From NCBI GenBank assembly GCA_964628185.1, contig CAZVLQ010000010.1, positions 1 to 64,000 of the forward strand: a DNA stretch of 64,000 bases. The letters are read 5' to 3'. Below the pieces are notes generated by a model. The model saw nothing but the letters and a program-made list of their open reading frames with translations, was not told the origin of the DNA and did not search any database. Below are positions 42,265 through 50,762 of the stretch, piece after piece (position 1 is the first letter of the stretch; the number at the start of each line of letters is the position of its first letter). The stretch is from CAZVLQ01 sp964628185 (GTDB taxonomy: Bacteria; Pseudomonadota; Zetaproteobacteria; Mariprofundales; Mariprofundaceae). Position numbers and translations under genes: made by a program.

Positions 42265-42765
42265 TCATCCGTCCCCTGCCCTCTGAATGGGGCCGCCTTC
42301 ATGCAATACGCGAGCCTGCCACCATGCCTCAAGCATACGTTCCAGCCACGCGAGTAGCGCCCGGCACTCAGGTTTTTTACGCATGCGGAGCCACTGCCTG
42401 AGCCCGCGCACCATCTCCTCCTCCGCATCATGCTCCACGCGCTCTCCGTTCAGGGCCCGCAGACGCAGCTGCTTGCTCCGTTCAATACAGCTTTTGACCT
42501 CCTCCACGAAATCCCTGAGCAGGTCGACGCAGAAAATATTCCCGTGCAGACCCAGGTATTGCCTGGTCCGGTTCAATACATCATCTTCAAAATCCCACCG
42601 CTTGTTCGCTGAAGCCAGTGTCTGAAACTCGGCCACGGCGCTGATGATCAAGGTGTTCAACGGCTGCCAGCTAACCGGCAACCAGAACCGAAAGCGCTCC
42701 AGTTCCTCGGGCACGCTCCGCACCGGCCCGGCCGCCTTCAGCTTTGTCCACAGGGCGGCATTCAT
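42265..42765 (-). CDS. Unassigned protein, last gene of the V/A-ATPase operon
   Basis: A 166-residue, mostly helical, soluble protein with many charged residues and Trp. I recognise no domain. It overlaps the preceding gene by four bases in an ATGA arrangement, like the whole ATPase operon, so it is very likely made with the enzyme. No subunit C is found in the operon, and this protein might fill that place or act in assembly; this is a guess. Near its C-terminus it encodes RVLHEGG from a 16-base stretch (42293-42308) identical to part of the MITE-like end at 12141-12156. The last codons may therefore derive from an element. Confidence 0.7.
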   Translation of the reverse strand: MNAALWTKLKAAGPVRSVPEELERFRFWLPVSWQPLNTLIISAVAEFQTLASANKRWDFEDDVLNRTRQYLGLHGNIFCVDLLRDFVEEVKSCIERSKQLRLRALNGERVEHDAEEEMVRGLRQWLRMRKKPECRALLAWLERMLEAWWQARVLHEGGPIQRAGDG

Positions 42766-43088
42766 GGGCCGGTGATCCGTTTAACCGCCCGGTCCACGAG
42801 GCGATGCCTGCATTGGTCGTGGCGGGCCTGCATATCTCTGATGCGTTCTTCCAGGGCTTCGTCAAGAATCCGGTTTTCTTCCTCTGCTTCCTTTTCAAGG
42901 CGTCCGGCCTCACCGGCCAGTTCCCCGTCAAGGGCCTTGATCGCCACCTCCATCTTCCGCCGCAGGCGCTGTTCAAGCCTTTTCAGGCGCTTGCGGGAAT
43001 CACCTTCAGCCTTTTCGATGGCCTTTGCGGCCTCCTGCTCGGCATCGGCAAGCATGCCGACAAACAATTCCAGTTCATGTTGCTTCAT
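42762..43088 (-). CDS. V/A-ATPase peripheral-stalk G/H-like coiled-coil protein
   Basis: A 108-residue protein, almost entirely a charged coiled coil (for example ADAEQEAAKAIEKAEGDSRK and KALDGELAGEAGRLEKEAEE). The short C-terminal HRLVDRAVKRITG resembles the end of A-type subunit H or V-type subunit G. Subunits G/H pair with E to form the outer stalk. The gene lies after subunit D and overlaps both neighbours by four bases. The assignment rests on coiled-coil character and context. Confidence 0.6.
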   Translation of the reverse strand: MKQHELELFVGMLADAEQEAAKAIEKAEGDSRKRLKRLEQRLRRKMEVAIKALDGELAGEAGRLEKEAEEENRILDEALEERIRDMQARHDQCRHRLVDRAVKRITGP

Positions 43089-43708
43089 CCGCCCGCCGCC
43101 TTCATGCGTTTGATCTGAAACAACGCCTCGCGCTCCTTTTCCTCCAGGCCCTGCCCGATGCGCAGGCGTTCTTTTTCAAGATTCGGCAGGATGACGTAAT
43201 CCAGGGCATTCACCTGGTGCTGACAACGTTTGAGCGCTGATGCGATCCGCCTTATATTGGTCTCAACGCCCATCAGGCGCACCAGATCGGGCAGCAGGGC
43301 GGCAAGCAGTCCGCGCACCTGGTCCGGCCGCAGCCCGCAATCAAATACGGCGCCGAGCGGGGCCGGCCGATGTGGTTCCAGATTGAGCTGCACCAGCCGG
43401 ACGGACATCCATGGTTTTTCCCCGCCATGCAGATCAAATCCGGGTTGTTGCCCGGCGCTCAGCGAGCGCAACCGTTCCAAGCCTTCCATGGCGAGGCACT
43501 CACCCCAGAGCGCCTCGACCTCCGACCAGCGCTCCGTCAGTTCACGGCGCCGGCGGGCTGAATCACGCAGCAGTTCCATTCCCCTGGCAATCAGTGCGTC
43601 CCGTTTGTTTTCCAGCAGGCTCAGGCTTTCCCGGGCTATGCCAAGTTCCGCCCGGACCCGGACCAGTTCCGCCTTGGTCGCCGGCCTTCTGGTACCGTTG
43701 CCGTTCAT
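43085..43708 (-). CDS. atpD: V/A-type ATPase subunit D (central stalk)
   Basis: A 207-residue protein with long N- and C-terminal helices that form the rotor shaft. ATKAELVRVRAELGIARESL followed by LLENKRDALI at the start is the subunit D signature, and VNALDYVILPNLEKERLRI near residue 170 is its C-terminal counterpart. It starts inside the subunit B stop (ATGA). Function is rotational coupling between the A/B hexamer and the membrane ring. Confidence 0.9.
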   Translation of the reverse strand: MNGNGTRRPATKAELVRVRAELGIARESLSLLENKRDALIARGMELLRDSARRRRELTERWSEVEALWGECLAMEGLERLRSLSAGQQPGFDLHGGEKPWMSVRLVQLNLEPHRPAPLGAVFDCGLRPDQVRGLLAALLPDLVRLMGVETNIRRIASALKRCQHQVNALDYVILPNLEKERLRIGQGLEEKEREALFQIKRMKAAGG

Positions 43709-45123
43709 GCCGTGATCGCTTCCCTGCCCGCACTCAGCAGCTCTTCGTGTGCATGAATGAGTTCAACGGGCAAGCGCGTAAGCTCGCTTTCCGGCAGGAT
43801 GCCCATGCATCGCCAGGCAAGATCCAGGGTTTCCTCAATACTGCGCTCTTCATTCACGGCCTGAGCCTCAAAGTGGCGCTCGAAGATATCGCCAAAATGC
43901 AGATAGGTGCGTTCGAGTTCGGAGATATCCTCTTTCCCTACAATCCGGCTCATCAGCCTCGCCTGCGTGCTTCTGGCATAGGCCGCGTAGAGTTGGGTCA
44001 TGACGGGAAAGTGGTCCGCACGGGTAAGCCCCTCGCCGACGCCATCCTTCATCAACCGTGAAAGTGATGGCAGCAGGTCCATGGGTGGATACAGGCCCTG
44101 GCGGTGCAGGGTCGAGGAAAGCACAAGCTGCCCTTCCGTGATATAACCGGTGAGATCGGGAATGGGATGGGTAATGTCATTGTTCGGCATGGTCAGAATC
44201 GGTATCTGGGTAATGGAGCCGGCCCTGCCCTGAATCCTTCCCGCCCGCTCGTACAGGGATGCCAGATCGCTGTACAGGTATCCGGGGTATCCCTTGCGGG
44301 AAGGCACATCCCCCCTGGCGGTGGCAATCTCGCGCAGCGCTTCGCAGTAATTGGTGATGTCCGTCATGATGACGAGCACATGCATACCGAGATCAAAGGC
44401 CAGGTATTCCGCCGCCGTCAGGGCCATGCGGGGGGCAAGAAGCCGCTCCATGGGGGGATCATCGGCCAGGTTCAGGAATGATATCGTTTCACCCCGTATC
44501 TCGCGGTAGAACTTCACGGCTACGTCATGCTTGACGCCGATGGCGACGAAGACCACGACCAGCGGCGCTTCTTCCACCTGTTCCCCGGCATGCAGGTCGG
44601 GGCGAATCCTTGCCTGCCGCGCGATCTGAATGGCCAGTTGATCGTGAGGCAGGCCGGAGCCTGAAAAAATCGGCAATTTCTGGCCGCGCACCAGGGCATT
44701 CATACCGTCAATGGCGGATATGCCCGTCTGGATAAAATCCACGGGATAATCGCGCGCCACCGGGTTGATGGCCGCCCCCATCACGTTCCGGCGCAAGGCG
44801 CCTGTCAGGGGCGGTCCGCCATCGATGGGCTCTCCCATGCCGTTCAGCCGCCGGCCGATCATGGAGGCGTCAAGGTTCAGGGACACGGGCTCGGCCATGA
44901 ATCGTATCCTGGAACCGCTCCGGGCCAGCCCGTGCGTACCCTCGAACACCTCCACGATGACGCGGTCCCCGTCCAGCAGGGCCACACGCCCCCGCCGCAT
45001 CCTTCCCCGGCTGTCTACCAGTTGCACGGATTCACCGAAACCGATTTCCCGCAGGGGGCAAGTCAACGTGACGAGAGGCCCCTCAATACTGTCGAGGCGG
45101 GTATAAATGACGGGATCGCTCAT
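43705..45123 (-). CDS. atpB: V/A-type ATPase subunit B (non-catalytic)
   Basis: A 472-residue regulatory nucleotide-binding subunit. Features are NLDASMIGRRLNGMGEPIDGG, IQTGISAIDGMNALVRGQKLPIF with a degenerate P-loop (SGSGLPHDQ instead of GxxxxGKT), VIMTDITNYCEALREI, and GRIQGRAGSITQIPI. The degenerate P-loop separates it from catalytic subunit A. I chose ATG 45123, which overlaps the subunit A stop (ATGA); three extra codons to 45132 are possible. Confidence 0.95.
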   Translation of the reverse strand: MSDPVIYTRLDSIEGPLVTLTCPLREIGFGESVQLVDSRGRMRRGRVALLDGDRVIVEVFEGTHGLARSGSRIRFMAEPVSLNLDASMIGRRLNGMGEPIDGGPPLTGALRRNVMGAAINPVARDYPVDFIQTGISAIDGMNALVRGQKLPIFSGSGLPHDQLAIQIARQARIRPDLHAGEQVEEAPLVVVFVAIGVKHDVAVKFYREIRGETISFLNLADDPPMERLLAPRMALTAAEYLAFDLGMHVLVIMTDITNYCEALREIATARGDVPSRKGYPGYLYSDLASLYERAGRIQGRAGSITQIPILTMPNNDITHPIPDLTGYITEGQLVLSSTLHRQGLYPPMDLLPSLSRLMKDGVGEGLTRADHFPVMTQLYAAYARSTQARLMSRIVGKEDISELERTYLHFGDIFERHFEAQAVNEERSIEETLDLAWRCMGILPESELTRLPVELIHAHEELLSAGREAITA

Positions 45124-46826
45124 GTCTTCCACGTATCCAGCGCACCCGGATGTTCGGATGATACTTCATCCTTGAGCCGGATCAGTTCGGACAGACGGTA
45201 TTTTTCCGGCATTTCTTCAGCCGGCCCGGAATCACCCAGGACGGCATGCACCGTTGCCATTACAAGCGCAAGCATCTTTGCCTGTTTTTGCGGTGAAGCA
45301 AAACGATCATTCTCACTGAATGCCGATTGCTGGAGAAACGCATCCCTGATCAGGCGCGCCGCGATCAATACCTTGCGCTCCTCATCCGGCAGGCCTTCCT
45401 CACCCATAATGCGCACCACCTGGGAAAGTTGCACTTCCTGCAGAAGAATTCGCATGGCCTCATCGCGGTTGTTTCGCCAGTTATCATCGAGATTCGACCA
45501 CCACTCGGCGAGGTCTTCCGCATATTCCGAATGGGATTCCAGCGGGTTGATCGCCGGAAAAAAACGCGCACTGGCCAAGTCCTTGTCCAGCGCCCAGTAG
45601 CTTTTGACGAAACGGCGCGTGTGCAGGGTCACGGGTTCGGAAAAATCACCGCCGGGCGGTGAAACCGCGCCGATGGCGCTGACCGAGCCGATTTCACCCG
45701 CCAGGGTTCGAACCCGCCCCGCACGCTCATAGAACTCGGCCGTACGGGTGGGAAGATAGGCCGGGAAGCCCTCTTCCGCCGGCATCTCCTCCAGACGGCC
45801 GGAAATCTCGCGCAGGGCTTCCGCCCACCTTGAAGTGGAATCCGCCATCAGGGCCACATCGAAGCCCTGATCCCGAAAATATTCGGCAATGGTGATGCCG
45901 GTATAGATTGATGCCTCACGCGCCGCCACCGGCATATTGGAGGTGTTGGCAATCATCACGGTTCGCTCAAGCAGGGGACGGCCGGTTAACGGATCCGTCA
46001 GATGTGGAAACTCCCTGACCACGCCCGTCATTTCATTGCCCCGTTCCCCACAGCCGATATAAACAATAATATCCGCATCGCACCACTTGGCCAGGTTGTG
46101 CTGGGTAACCGTCTTGCCGGTGCCAAATCCACCCGGAATGGCGGCGCTGCCGCCTCTGGCAATGGGAAAAAAGGTGTCAATAATGCGCTGCCCGGTAATC
46201 AACGGCTCGGTGGGCGGCAAACGCTCACGCACGGGCCGCTTGATGCGCACGGGCCAGCGCTGGACCATTGTGATTTCCCGTTCATCTCCCTGCGGGGTTT
46301 TGATCCTGACGAGCGGTTCGTCCACGCGGTATTCACCTGCGTCTTGCACGCTGATAATGCTTCCACGGCAATCGGGAGGAAGCAGCACCCTGTGCGTGAT
46401 GGCGGACGTTTCACTCACCTCGCCGATGGCGGCGCCGCCATCCACTTCCGTTCCAGGCTGCACCAGCGGGGAATAGGGCCAGGCGCGTTTCCTGTCCAGA
46501 GCCGGAATCGCCACTCCCCGGCCGATGAAATCACCGCCAAGCCTGTACAACTCAGTCAGCGGGCGCTGGATGCCATCGAAAATACCGCCAAGCAGACCCG
46601 GACCCAGTTCCACCGCAAGCGCATTGCCGCTGCCGTTGACGGGTTCGCCGAGATGCAGCCCCGTGGTGTCTTCATAAACCTGAATGGCCACATGGCCCGG
46701 TTCGATGCGGATCACTTCTCCGATCAGGCCGGCCTCACCCACCGCCACCCGCTCGGACATGGAAAACAGTTCCGGCCGGTCGCAGATGACCAGCGGGCCG
46801 TTAATCCTGATGATCCGCGCCGACAT
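45120..46826 (-). CDS. atpA: V/A-type ATPase subunit A (catalytic)
   Basis: A 568-residue catalytic subunit. The start ARIIRINGPLVICDRPELF is followed by the non-homologous region typical of A/V enzymes. The Walker A motif is PGGFGTGKT near residue 235, and GERGNEMTGV, SIYTGITIAEYFRDQGFDVA and LMADSTSRWAEALREISGR follow. All catalytic residues seem present. It overlaps the subunit E 3' end by 26 bases and subunit B by four. Confidence 0.96.
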   Translation of the reverse strand: MSARIIRINGPLVICDRPELFSMSERVAVGEAGLIGEVIRIEPGHVAIQVYEDTTGLHLGEPVNGSGNALAVELGPGLLGGIFDGIQRPLTELYRLGGDFIGRGVAIPALDRKRAWPYSPLVQPGTEVDGGAAIGEVSETSAITHRVLLPPDCRGSIISVQDAGEYRVDEPLVRIKTPQGDEREITMVQRWPVRIKRPVRERLPPTEPLITGQRIIDTFFPIARGGSAAIPGGFGTGKTVTQHNLAKWCDADIIVYIGCGERGNEMTGVVREFPHLTDPLTGRPLLERTVMIANTSNMPVAAREASIYTGITIAEYFRDQGFDVALMADSTSRWAEALREISGRLEEMPAEEGFPAYLPTRTAEFYERAGRVRTLAGEIGSVSAIGAVSPPGGDFSEPVTLHTRRFVKSYWALDKDLASARFFPAINPLESHSEYAEDLAEWWSNLDDNWRNNRDEAMRILLQEVQLSQVVRIMGEEGLPDEERKVLIAARLIRDAFLQQSAFSENDRFASPQKQAKMLALVMATVHAVLGDSGPAEEMPEKYRLSELIRLKDEVSSEHPGALDTWKT

Positions 46827-47385
46827 CCTTCCTCCACCGATCCCGGAGTTCGGGGATTAAATCGTGCAATCGCGTTTCCCAGGAGGCATCCACCTGCATG
46901 CCGCTCTGCATATCCGTCAGGAAGGCCCCTCCAGACATGTTCCCGGCTCTGATTTCCACGCCTTTCAAACTCTTCAGCAGGTTCAGCCACTCGGCTTTTA
47001 CCTCCAGCACAAGCTCCTTGCGGGCGCCGAGTTGCTTTCTTGCCCTGTTGACCCATCGGCGCAGTTGTTCCACATCCGGTTGCCGACCCTCCAGGGCGTC
47101 CCGTACGGCCGATTCCAGCTCGTTTATTTTTTCCTGCTCAAAGGCCCACAGCTTCACCCGACGGGCCTCCCCCGCCTCACTCAGCCTACGTTCATGTTCC
47201 GCCAGCAACTCATGTATCCGCTTCCGTTTTCTCTCCGTAAGCAAAGCCTCCAGTCTGGCAGCGGCTTCCCGTTTCAGATGGCCGGCGGCCTCCTTCTCCC
47301 TGGCACTTATTTCCGCCAGGCGCTGTTGGCGCTTCGCCGTAATTTGCGACAGCAACGCATTGACGGCTTTCGCATCCTTTACCAA
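46801..47385 (-). CDS. atpE: V/A-type ATPase subunit E (peripheral stalk)
   Basis: A 194-residue protein. The first 110 residues are a long charged helix (AEISAREKEAAGHLKREAAA), then a C-terminal globular domain with GVEIRAGNMSGGAFLTDM, matching the subunit E pattern (GG-----G-I--DNS---). The start codon is TTG 47385, overlapping the stop of the preceding small gene; no Met is available near the N-terminus. It should pair with the coiled-coil protein at 42762-43088. Confidence 0.85.
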   Translation of the reverse strand: MVKDAKAVNALLSQITAKRQQRLAEISAREKEAAGHLKREAAARLEALLTERKRKRIHELLAEHERRLSEAGEARRVKLWAFEQEKINELESAVRDALEGRQPDVEQLRRWVNRARKQLGARKELVLEVKAEWLNLLKSLKGVEIRAGNMSGGAFLTDMQSGMQVDASWETRLHDLIPELRDRWRKDVGADHQD

Positions 47386-47615
47386 CGGACCTGCCCCAGA
47401 CCCACGGCGCGCCCGAGCATACGGGCCAGACGCCCGGTTTCAGCCAGCGGCGCCTCAGGATCGGGAAGCCGCACATAACAACCGGACTCATCGTCGATCG
47501 TGCTTTCCCGATCGACGATAACCGCGCCTTCCGTCTTGCCTTCCGACGCGGAAACACCGATGGTGGCAAACAGCAACGCCAGTTCTTCACCGCCGTGAAA
47601 AGCAAGGCGCTTCAT
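47379..47615 (-). CDS. Small V/A-ATPase operon protein, possibly subunit F
   Basis: A 78-residue protein between subunits K and E, overlapping the subunit K stop codon (ATGA) and the subunit E start. Subunit F genes lie near here in related operons and are about 100 residues. The segment LLFATIGVSA could be a short version of the F-type GFRLAGV strand, and GAVIVDRE of its second strand. Similarity is weak, and the second half with LPDPEAPLAETGRLARMLG is unfamiliar. It could be a rotor subunit reduced in size or an unrelated factor. Confidence 0.5.
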   Translation of the reverse strand: MKRLAFHGGEELALLFATIGVSASEGKTEGAVIVDRESTIDDESGCYVRLPDPEAPLAETGRLARMLGRAVGLGQVRW

Positions 47616-47965
47616 CCGAGCCGCGCAATAATGATAAAGGAAATGATCAGGCCATAGATGGCGATCCCTTCCGCCAGACCGACAAAAATCAGCACTCGCC
47701 CGAGCATTTCAGGTTTTTCCGAGATGGCGGCAACCGCGGCCGCGCCGACATGGGCAACGGCATAGCCCGCCCCGACGCAGGCAATCCCTGTCGCCAGCGC
47801 CGCCGCCATATAATAGCCCCAGTGTGCCGGCGCATTGCTTTCCACCTCGGCGGCGGCCACATCCGTCATGCCGGCGAACATGATCGTAACCATGATCGTC
47901 AGAATAATGGCGCCGGCGCATATCCATGCCAGTCCTTTTCGCTTGCCAAACAGATTGCCTATCAT
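47612..47965 (-). CDS. atpK: V/A-type ATPase subunit K (membrane ring, c-like)
   Basis: A 117-residue proteolipid with three hydrophobic segments: an N-terminal helix (WICAGAIILTIMVTIMFAG) and one c-type hairpin. The loop AAISEKPEMLGRVLIF and the ion-binding Glu in GLAEGIAIYGLIISFII, near residue 98, are clear. It is a single-hairpin type, unlike the double-hairpin subunit of eukaryotes and Enterococcus. A GGAGGAA box precedes the ATG. Whether H+ or Na+ is carried cannot be decided. Confidence 0.9.
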   Translation of the reverse strand: MIGNLFGKRKGLAWICAGAIILTIMVTIMFAGMTDVAAAEVESNAPAHWGYYMAAALATGIACVGAGYAVAHVGAAAVAAISEKPEMLGRVLIFVGLAEGIAIYGLIISFIIIARLG

Positions 47966-49491
47966 CCATTTCCTCCCGTGGCCAACGGCGTGAAGGCGCG
48001 GCCGTTGCCCTGAATAAATTTGGTGAAAAACTCGAAAAAGTTCAAGCGCAGCGTCTGAATGGCCACGATCACCCCTTCCGCCACGATGATGACGGCATTG
48101 CCCAGCATCATGATGCTCAACGACGCCCAGGCGGATGAAGTACTGTCGGCGGCCAGCACCACGGCGGATGAAAGCGCTACGTGGGCGATGGAAAAGGCGG
48201 CGATACGGGCGAAAGAAAACGTTTGCACGACAAAGCGAATAGCAAAGTCATAGGTCTCGATCAGGGCGATCAGGATGCACATCAGAATGCCTTGTGAAGC
48301 CAGTCGAACACTATGGCGCACAAACATCACCGCAAGAATACAAACGGCCAGGATGCACATGGCCAGGGCAAGGGCGTCCATGTCCAGCGTCCAGGCGGCG
48401 GCGGCCGTGACCAGGGCGATGAAAAACGTCAGCCCCAACGGTCCGAACACCTCCCATAATTGCGCCCGCCAGCGGCCCGTGCGGGCGGCATTGACCTGGC
48501 CGAGCAACATACCGAAAATGATGGTAACAGCGCCCAGCACCACGCTGGCGCCAAGATAGAACAGGATTTCATCCCTGGGCCGGAACCACAGCGGTGCGAT
48601 GACATCCTCGCGTGCAAAGCAGACGCCGAACAGGGCTCCGAAAAAGGCGGCTGACAGCCCCACGGGAATCACAACCTCCGCCGTCTCGATCCAGCGGCGG
48701 TCGCCCGTCCTGCCGCCGTGCCACAGCAGCGCCATGCCTGCGACAAAAAGCGCCAGTCCCTGGCCAAGATCGGCAAACATCATGCCGAACATCAATGTAA
48801 AGCCGAAGGCCAGAAAAAAGGTGGGATCGATTTCCCGGTACCCCGTGACCCCGAACAGACCCATAAGGCGACCGAACCCGGCAAGCCAGGGAGGCCGGGA
48901 ATACAATACCGGAACCGCGTCCATGGGAAGCCCGCTGCGTTCGGCATCGGTCAGGATGCAGGCTTCTCCCTTAAGACTGCACTCGAGCCGTTCGGCTTCG
49001 TGCTTCGGCAGCCAGCCGTCAATGATGGCCCAGCCGGACAAGTGACCGATGCATGAGGCGTTCGCAAACAGCAAGTCCCATTGCTCCCTGCTCAGCCGGA
49101 CCGGCATGGGTGGCGGTTCGGGCACGGATTCCGGAAACAGGTATTCCCTGATGTGATCGGGTGGCTCATTTTCTCCGGCCCACAGAAAAAGGCCGCTGTC
49201 GTCAAGCGCCAGTGCACCTGCCGGAACAGCGCCCCGGCACTCACCCGGCCTGTAGTGCAGCAAGGACGTCCCGGGTATAATGGAAAGCAGCTTGCGAGCC
49301 TCCAGAAATCGGGCATGGAACTGTTGCGCTTCAAATTGCCTGCGCAAATCACTCAGGTCTTCCGTTCCACCCAGACGGACCTGTTCACCGGGATGAAACC
49401 GGTAACGGGATGCAAGCCACGCCAGACGCTCGCCCAGCCGGGACTCGGGCACGAACCAGACCAGTCTGCTCATTCGCTCCGGAAACAGCAC
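47962..49491 (-). CDS. atpI: V/A-type ATPase subunit I (a-like), short form
   Basis: A 509-residue protein. The soluble N-terminal part (1-220) is shorter than usual for subunit I (about 650 residues). The membrane part has about seven helices, beginning GYREIDPTFFLAFGFTLMFGMMFADLGQGL. It ends with the conserved IQTLRLNFFEFFTKFIQGNGRAFTPL. It forms the ion half-channels against ring K. The start is GTG 49491 after AAGGAGG; ATG 49473 is possible. It is the first gene of the operon. Confidence 0.9.
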   Translation of the reverse strand: MLFPERMSRLVWFVPESRLGERLAWLASRYRFHPGEQVRLGGTEDLSDLRRQFEAQQFHARFLEARKLLSIIPGTSLLHYRPGECRGAVPAGALALDDSGLFLWAGENEPPDHIREYLFPESVPEPPPMPVRLSREQWDLLFANASCIGHLSGWAIIDGWLPKHEAERLECSLKGEACILTDAERSGLPMDAVPVLYSRPPWLAGFGRLMGLFGVTGYREIDPTFFLAFGFTLMFGMMFADLGQGLALFVAGMALLWHGGRTGDRRWIETAEVVIPVGLSAAFFGALFGVCFAREDVIAPLWFRPRDEILFYLGASVVLGAVTIIFGMLLGQVNAARTGRWRAQLWEVFGPLGLTFFIALVTAAAAWTLDMDALALAMCILAVCILAVMFVRHSVRLASQGILMCILIALIETYDFAIRFVVQTFSFARIAAFSIAHVALSSAVVLAADSTSSAWASLSIMMLGNAVIIVAEGVIVAIQTLRLNFFEFFTKFIQGNGRAFTPLATGGNG

Positions 49492-49625
49492 AGCGCCTCC
49501 TTACAGCGATTCCACCACTGATTATAGCAGGATTAAATACCGGCTTCTTCATAATCCCCGGGGCCGCATTTCCCGTGAAGGCCCGAAACATGATGCCGGC
49601 CGGCCGACTTTATGAAATGCGCGGG

Positions 49626-50042
49626 TCAACCGGTGATGTAGCACTGCAACTGGTCAATCAGGGTTTCCTTCTCCTGAATCAGCAGCGCCACCATGGTGCG
49701 CAGCGTAACAATTCCGATAAACTCACCCCCTTCGAAAACCAGAAGGTGGCGGCAGCGGTTCTCCTTCATCAAATCCAGACAACGGCTTACGTTTTCCTCC
49801 GGACTGACCTTCACATGGTCGGTACGCATGACGTCCTTCACCTGCACCCTGGAAGGATCCCTGCCTTTGCCGACCACGCGCATCATCAGTTCCCGCTCCG
49901 TAAACAGGCCTGTTACCTCCCCGTGACAGGATACCACAACCGAGCCGATGTATTTTTCATTCATAAGCCGGGCCGCATCCAGTACGGTTTCATTTTCATC
50001 AATCATTGCCACCATCCGTTCGATTCCGGATCTGATATTCAT
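49626..50042 (-). CDS. Tandem CBS-domain protein
   Basis: A 138-residue protein consisting of two CBS domains. The first holds ETVLDAARLMNEKYIGSVVV and GLFTERELMMRVV; the second holds VKDVMRTDHVKVSPEENVSRC and HLLVFEGGEFIGIVTLRTMV. Such stand-alone pairs bind adenosyl nucleotides and act as sensors. ATG 50042 has GGGGAGGA at good spacing; TTG 50048 is a less likely start. It is transcribed away from nuo, towards the ATPase operon, with a 134-base gap before subunit I. Confidence 0.88.
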   Translation of the reverse strand: MNIRSGIERMVAMIDENETVLDAARLMNEKYIGSVVVSCHGEVTGLFTERELMMRVVGKGRDPSRVQVKDVMRTDHVKVSPEENVSRCLDLMKENRCRHLLVFEGGEFIGIVTLRTMVALLIQEKETLIDQLQCYITG

Positions 50043-50378
50043 GTACAATTCCTCCCCTTTATAAAATTGGACCTCAGTATCATCAGTCTGGCCGCATCCC
50101 CCGTTTCACCGGGACCGCCATACAAAACACTTTTATCTTCCTTGCTAGAATAGCACAAATATCATCCGTGGACACGGATACGCAGGTCTCATTTGAGCAA
50201 TCACGGCGCCACCGCCCTGGCATTCCCCGTGCGCATATTCTAAAATGAATGATGTCATGGTCAGCGCTTGTTTAAGTCCCGGAAAATCAGTTTCCATCCA
50301 CCGGACCGGGACTGAATCTCGTGACGCTGACGAACCAGTTGCAAAATTCGTGAGCGGTGACTGGCTGTGGAGCCATCC
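50043..50378. other. Divergent intergenic region upstream of the nuo operon
   Basis: These 336 bases separate the CBS gene from nuoA and should hold both promoters. On the plus strand TGCTAGAAT at 50143-50151 looks like an extended -10 box, without a good -35. The minus strand carries the CBS-gene ribosome site next to 50042. No RNA gene or repeat is evident. Longer minus-strand frames here overlap nuoA and are not convincing. Confidence 0.4.
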
Positions 50379-50762
50379 ATGAACCATGAGCCCGTGATTA
50401 TTCTCCCCCTGTTCGCCCTGCTGATTCTCGCCGCATTCATTTGCCTGCTCGGCCTGGAACGCCTGCTTGGCAAATACATCCCCCAGTGGGACAAGGAGGA
50501 GCCTTTTGAATGCGGCATTCCTCCCACCGGCGATGCGCGTCTGCATATTCCGGTGCATTTTTATGTCGTCGCCGTCTCCTTCGCGGTATTTGATATTGAA
50601 ACGGCTTTTCTGTTCACCTGGGCCGTAGCCTACCGGGAGATGGGAACCGCCGCGGCGCTTGGCGCAAGCCTGTTCATTATTGTGATGCTTCTCGGCCTGA
50701 TCTATGAATGGCGCAAAGGAGGGCTCTCGTGGAGTCCGGACAGACCCGCCAGGGATATCTGA
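50379..50762 (+). CDS. nuoA: NADH-quinone oxidoreductase subunit A
   Basis: A 127-residue membrane subunit with three helices. KEEPFECGIPPTGDAR with the loop cysteine, and FYVVAVSFAVFDIETAFLFTW, are the NuoA hallmarks. I preferred ATG 50379 to GTG 50367 because a GGAG box lies just before it. It is the first gene of the nuo operon. nuoB begins before its stop. Confidence 0.94.
   Translation: MNHEPVIILPLFALLILAAFICLLGLERLLGKYIPQWDKEEPFECGIPPTGDARLHIPVHFYVVAVSFAVFDIETAFLFTWAVAYREMGTAAALGASLFIIVMLLGLIYEWRKGGLSWSPDRPARDI

Noticed and set aside
45704..45715. GGGTTCGAACCC, resembling a tRNA T-arm
   Set aside because: It lies inside the atpA coding sequence and no cloverleaf can be built around it.
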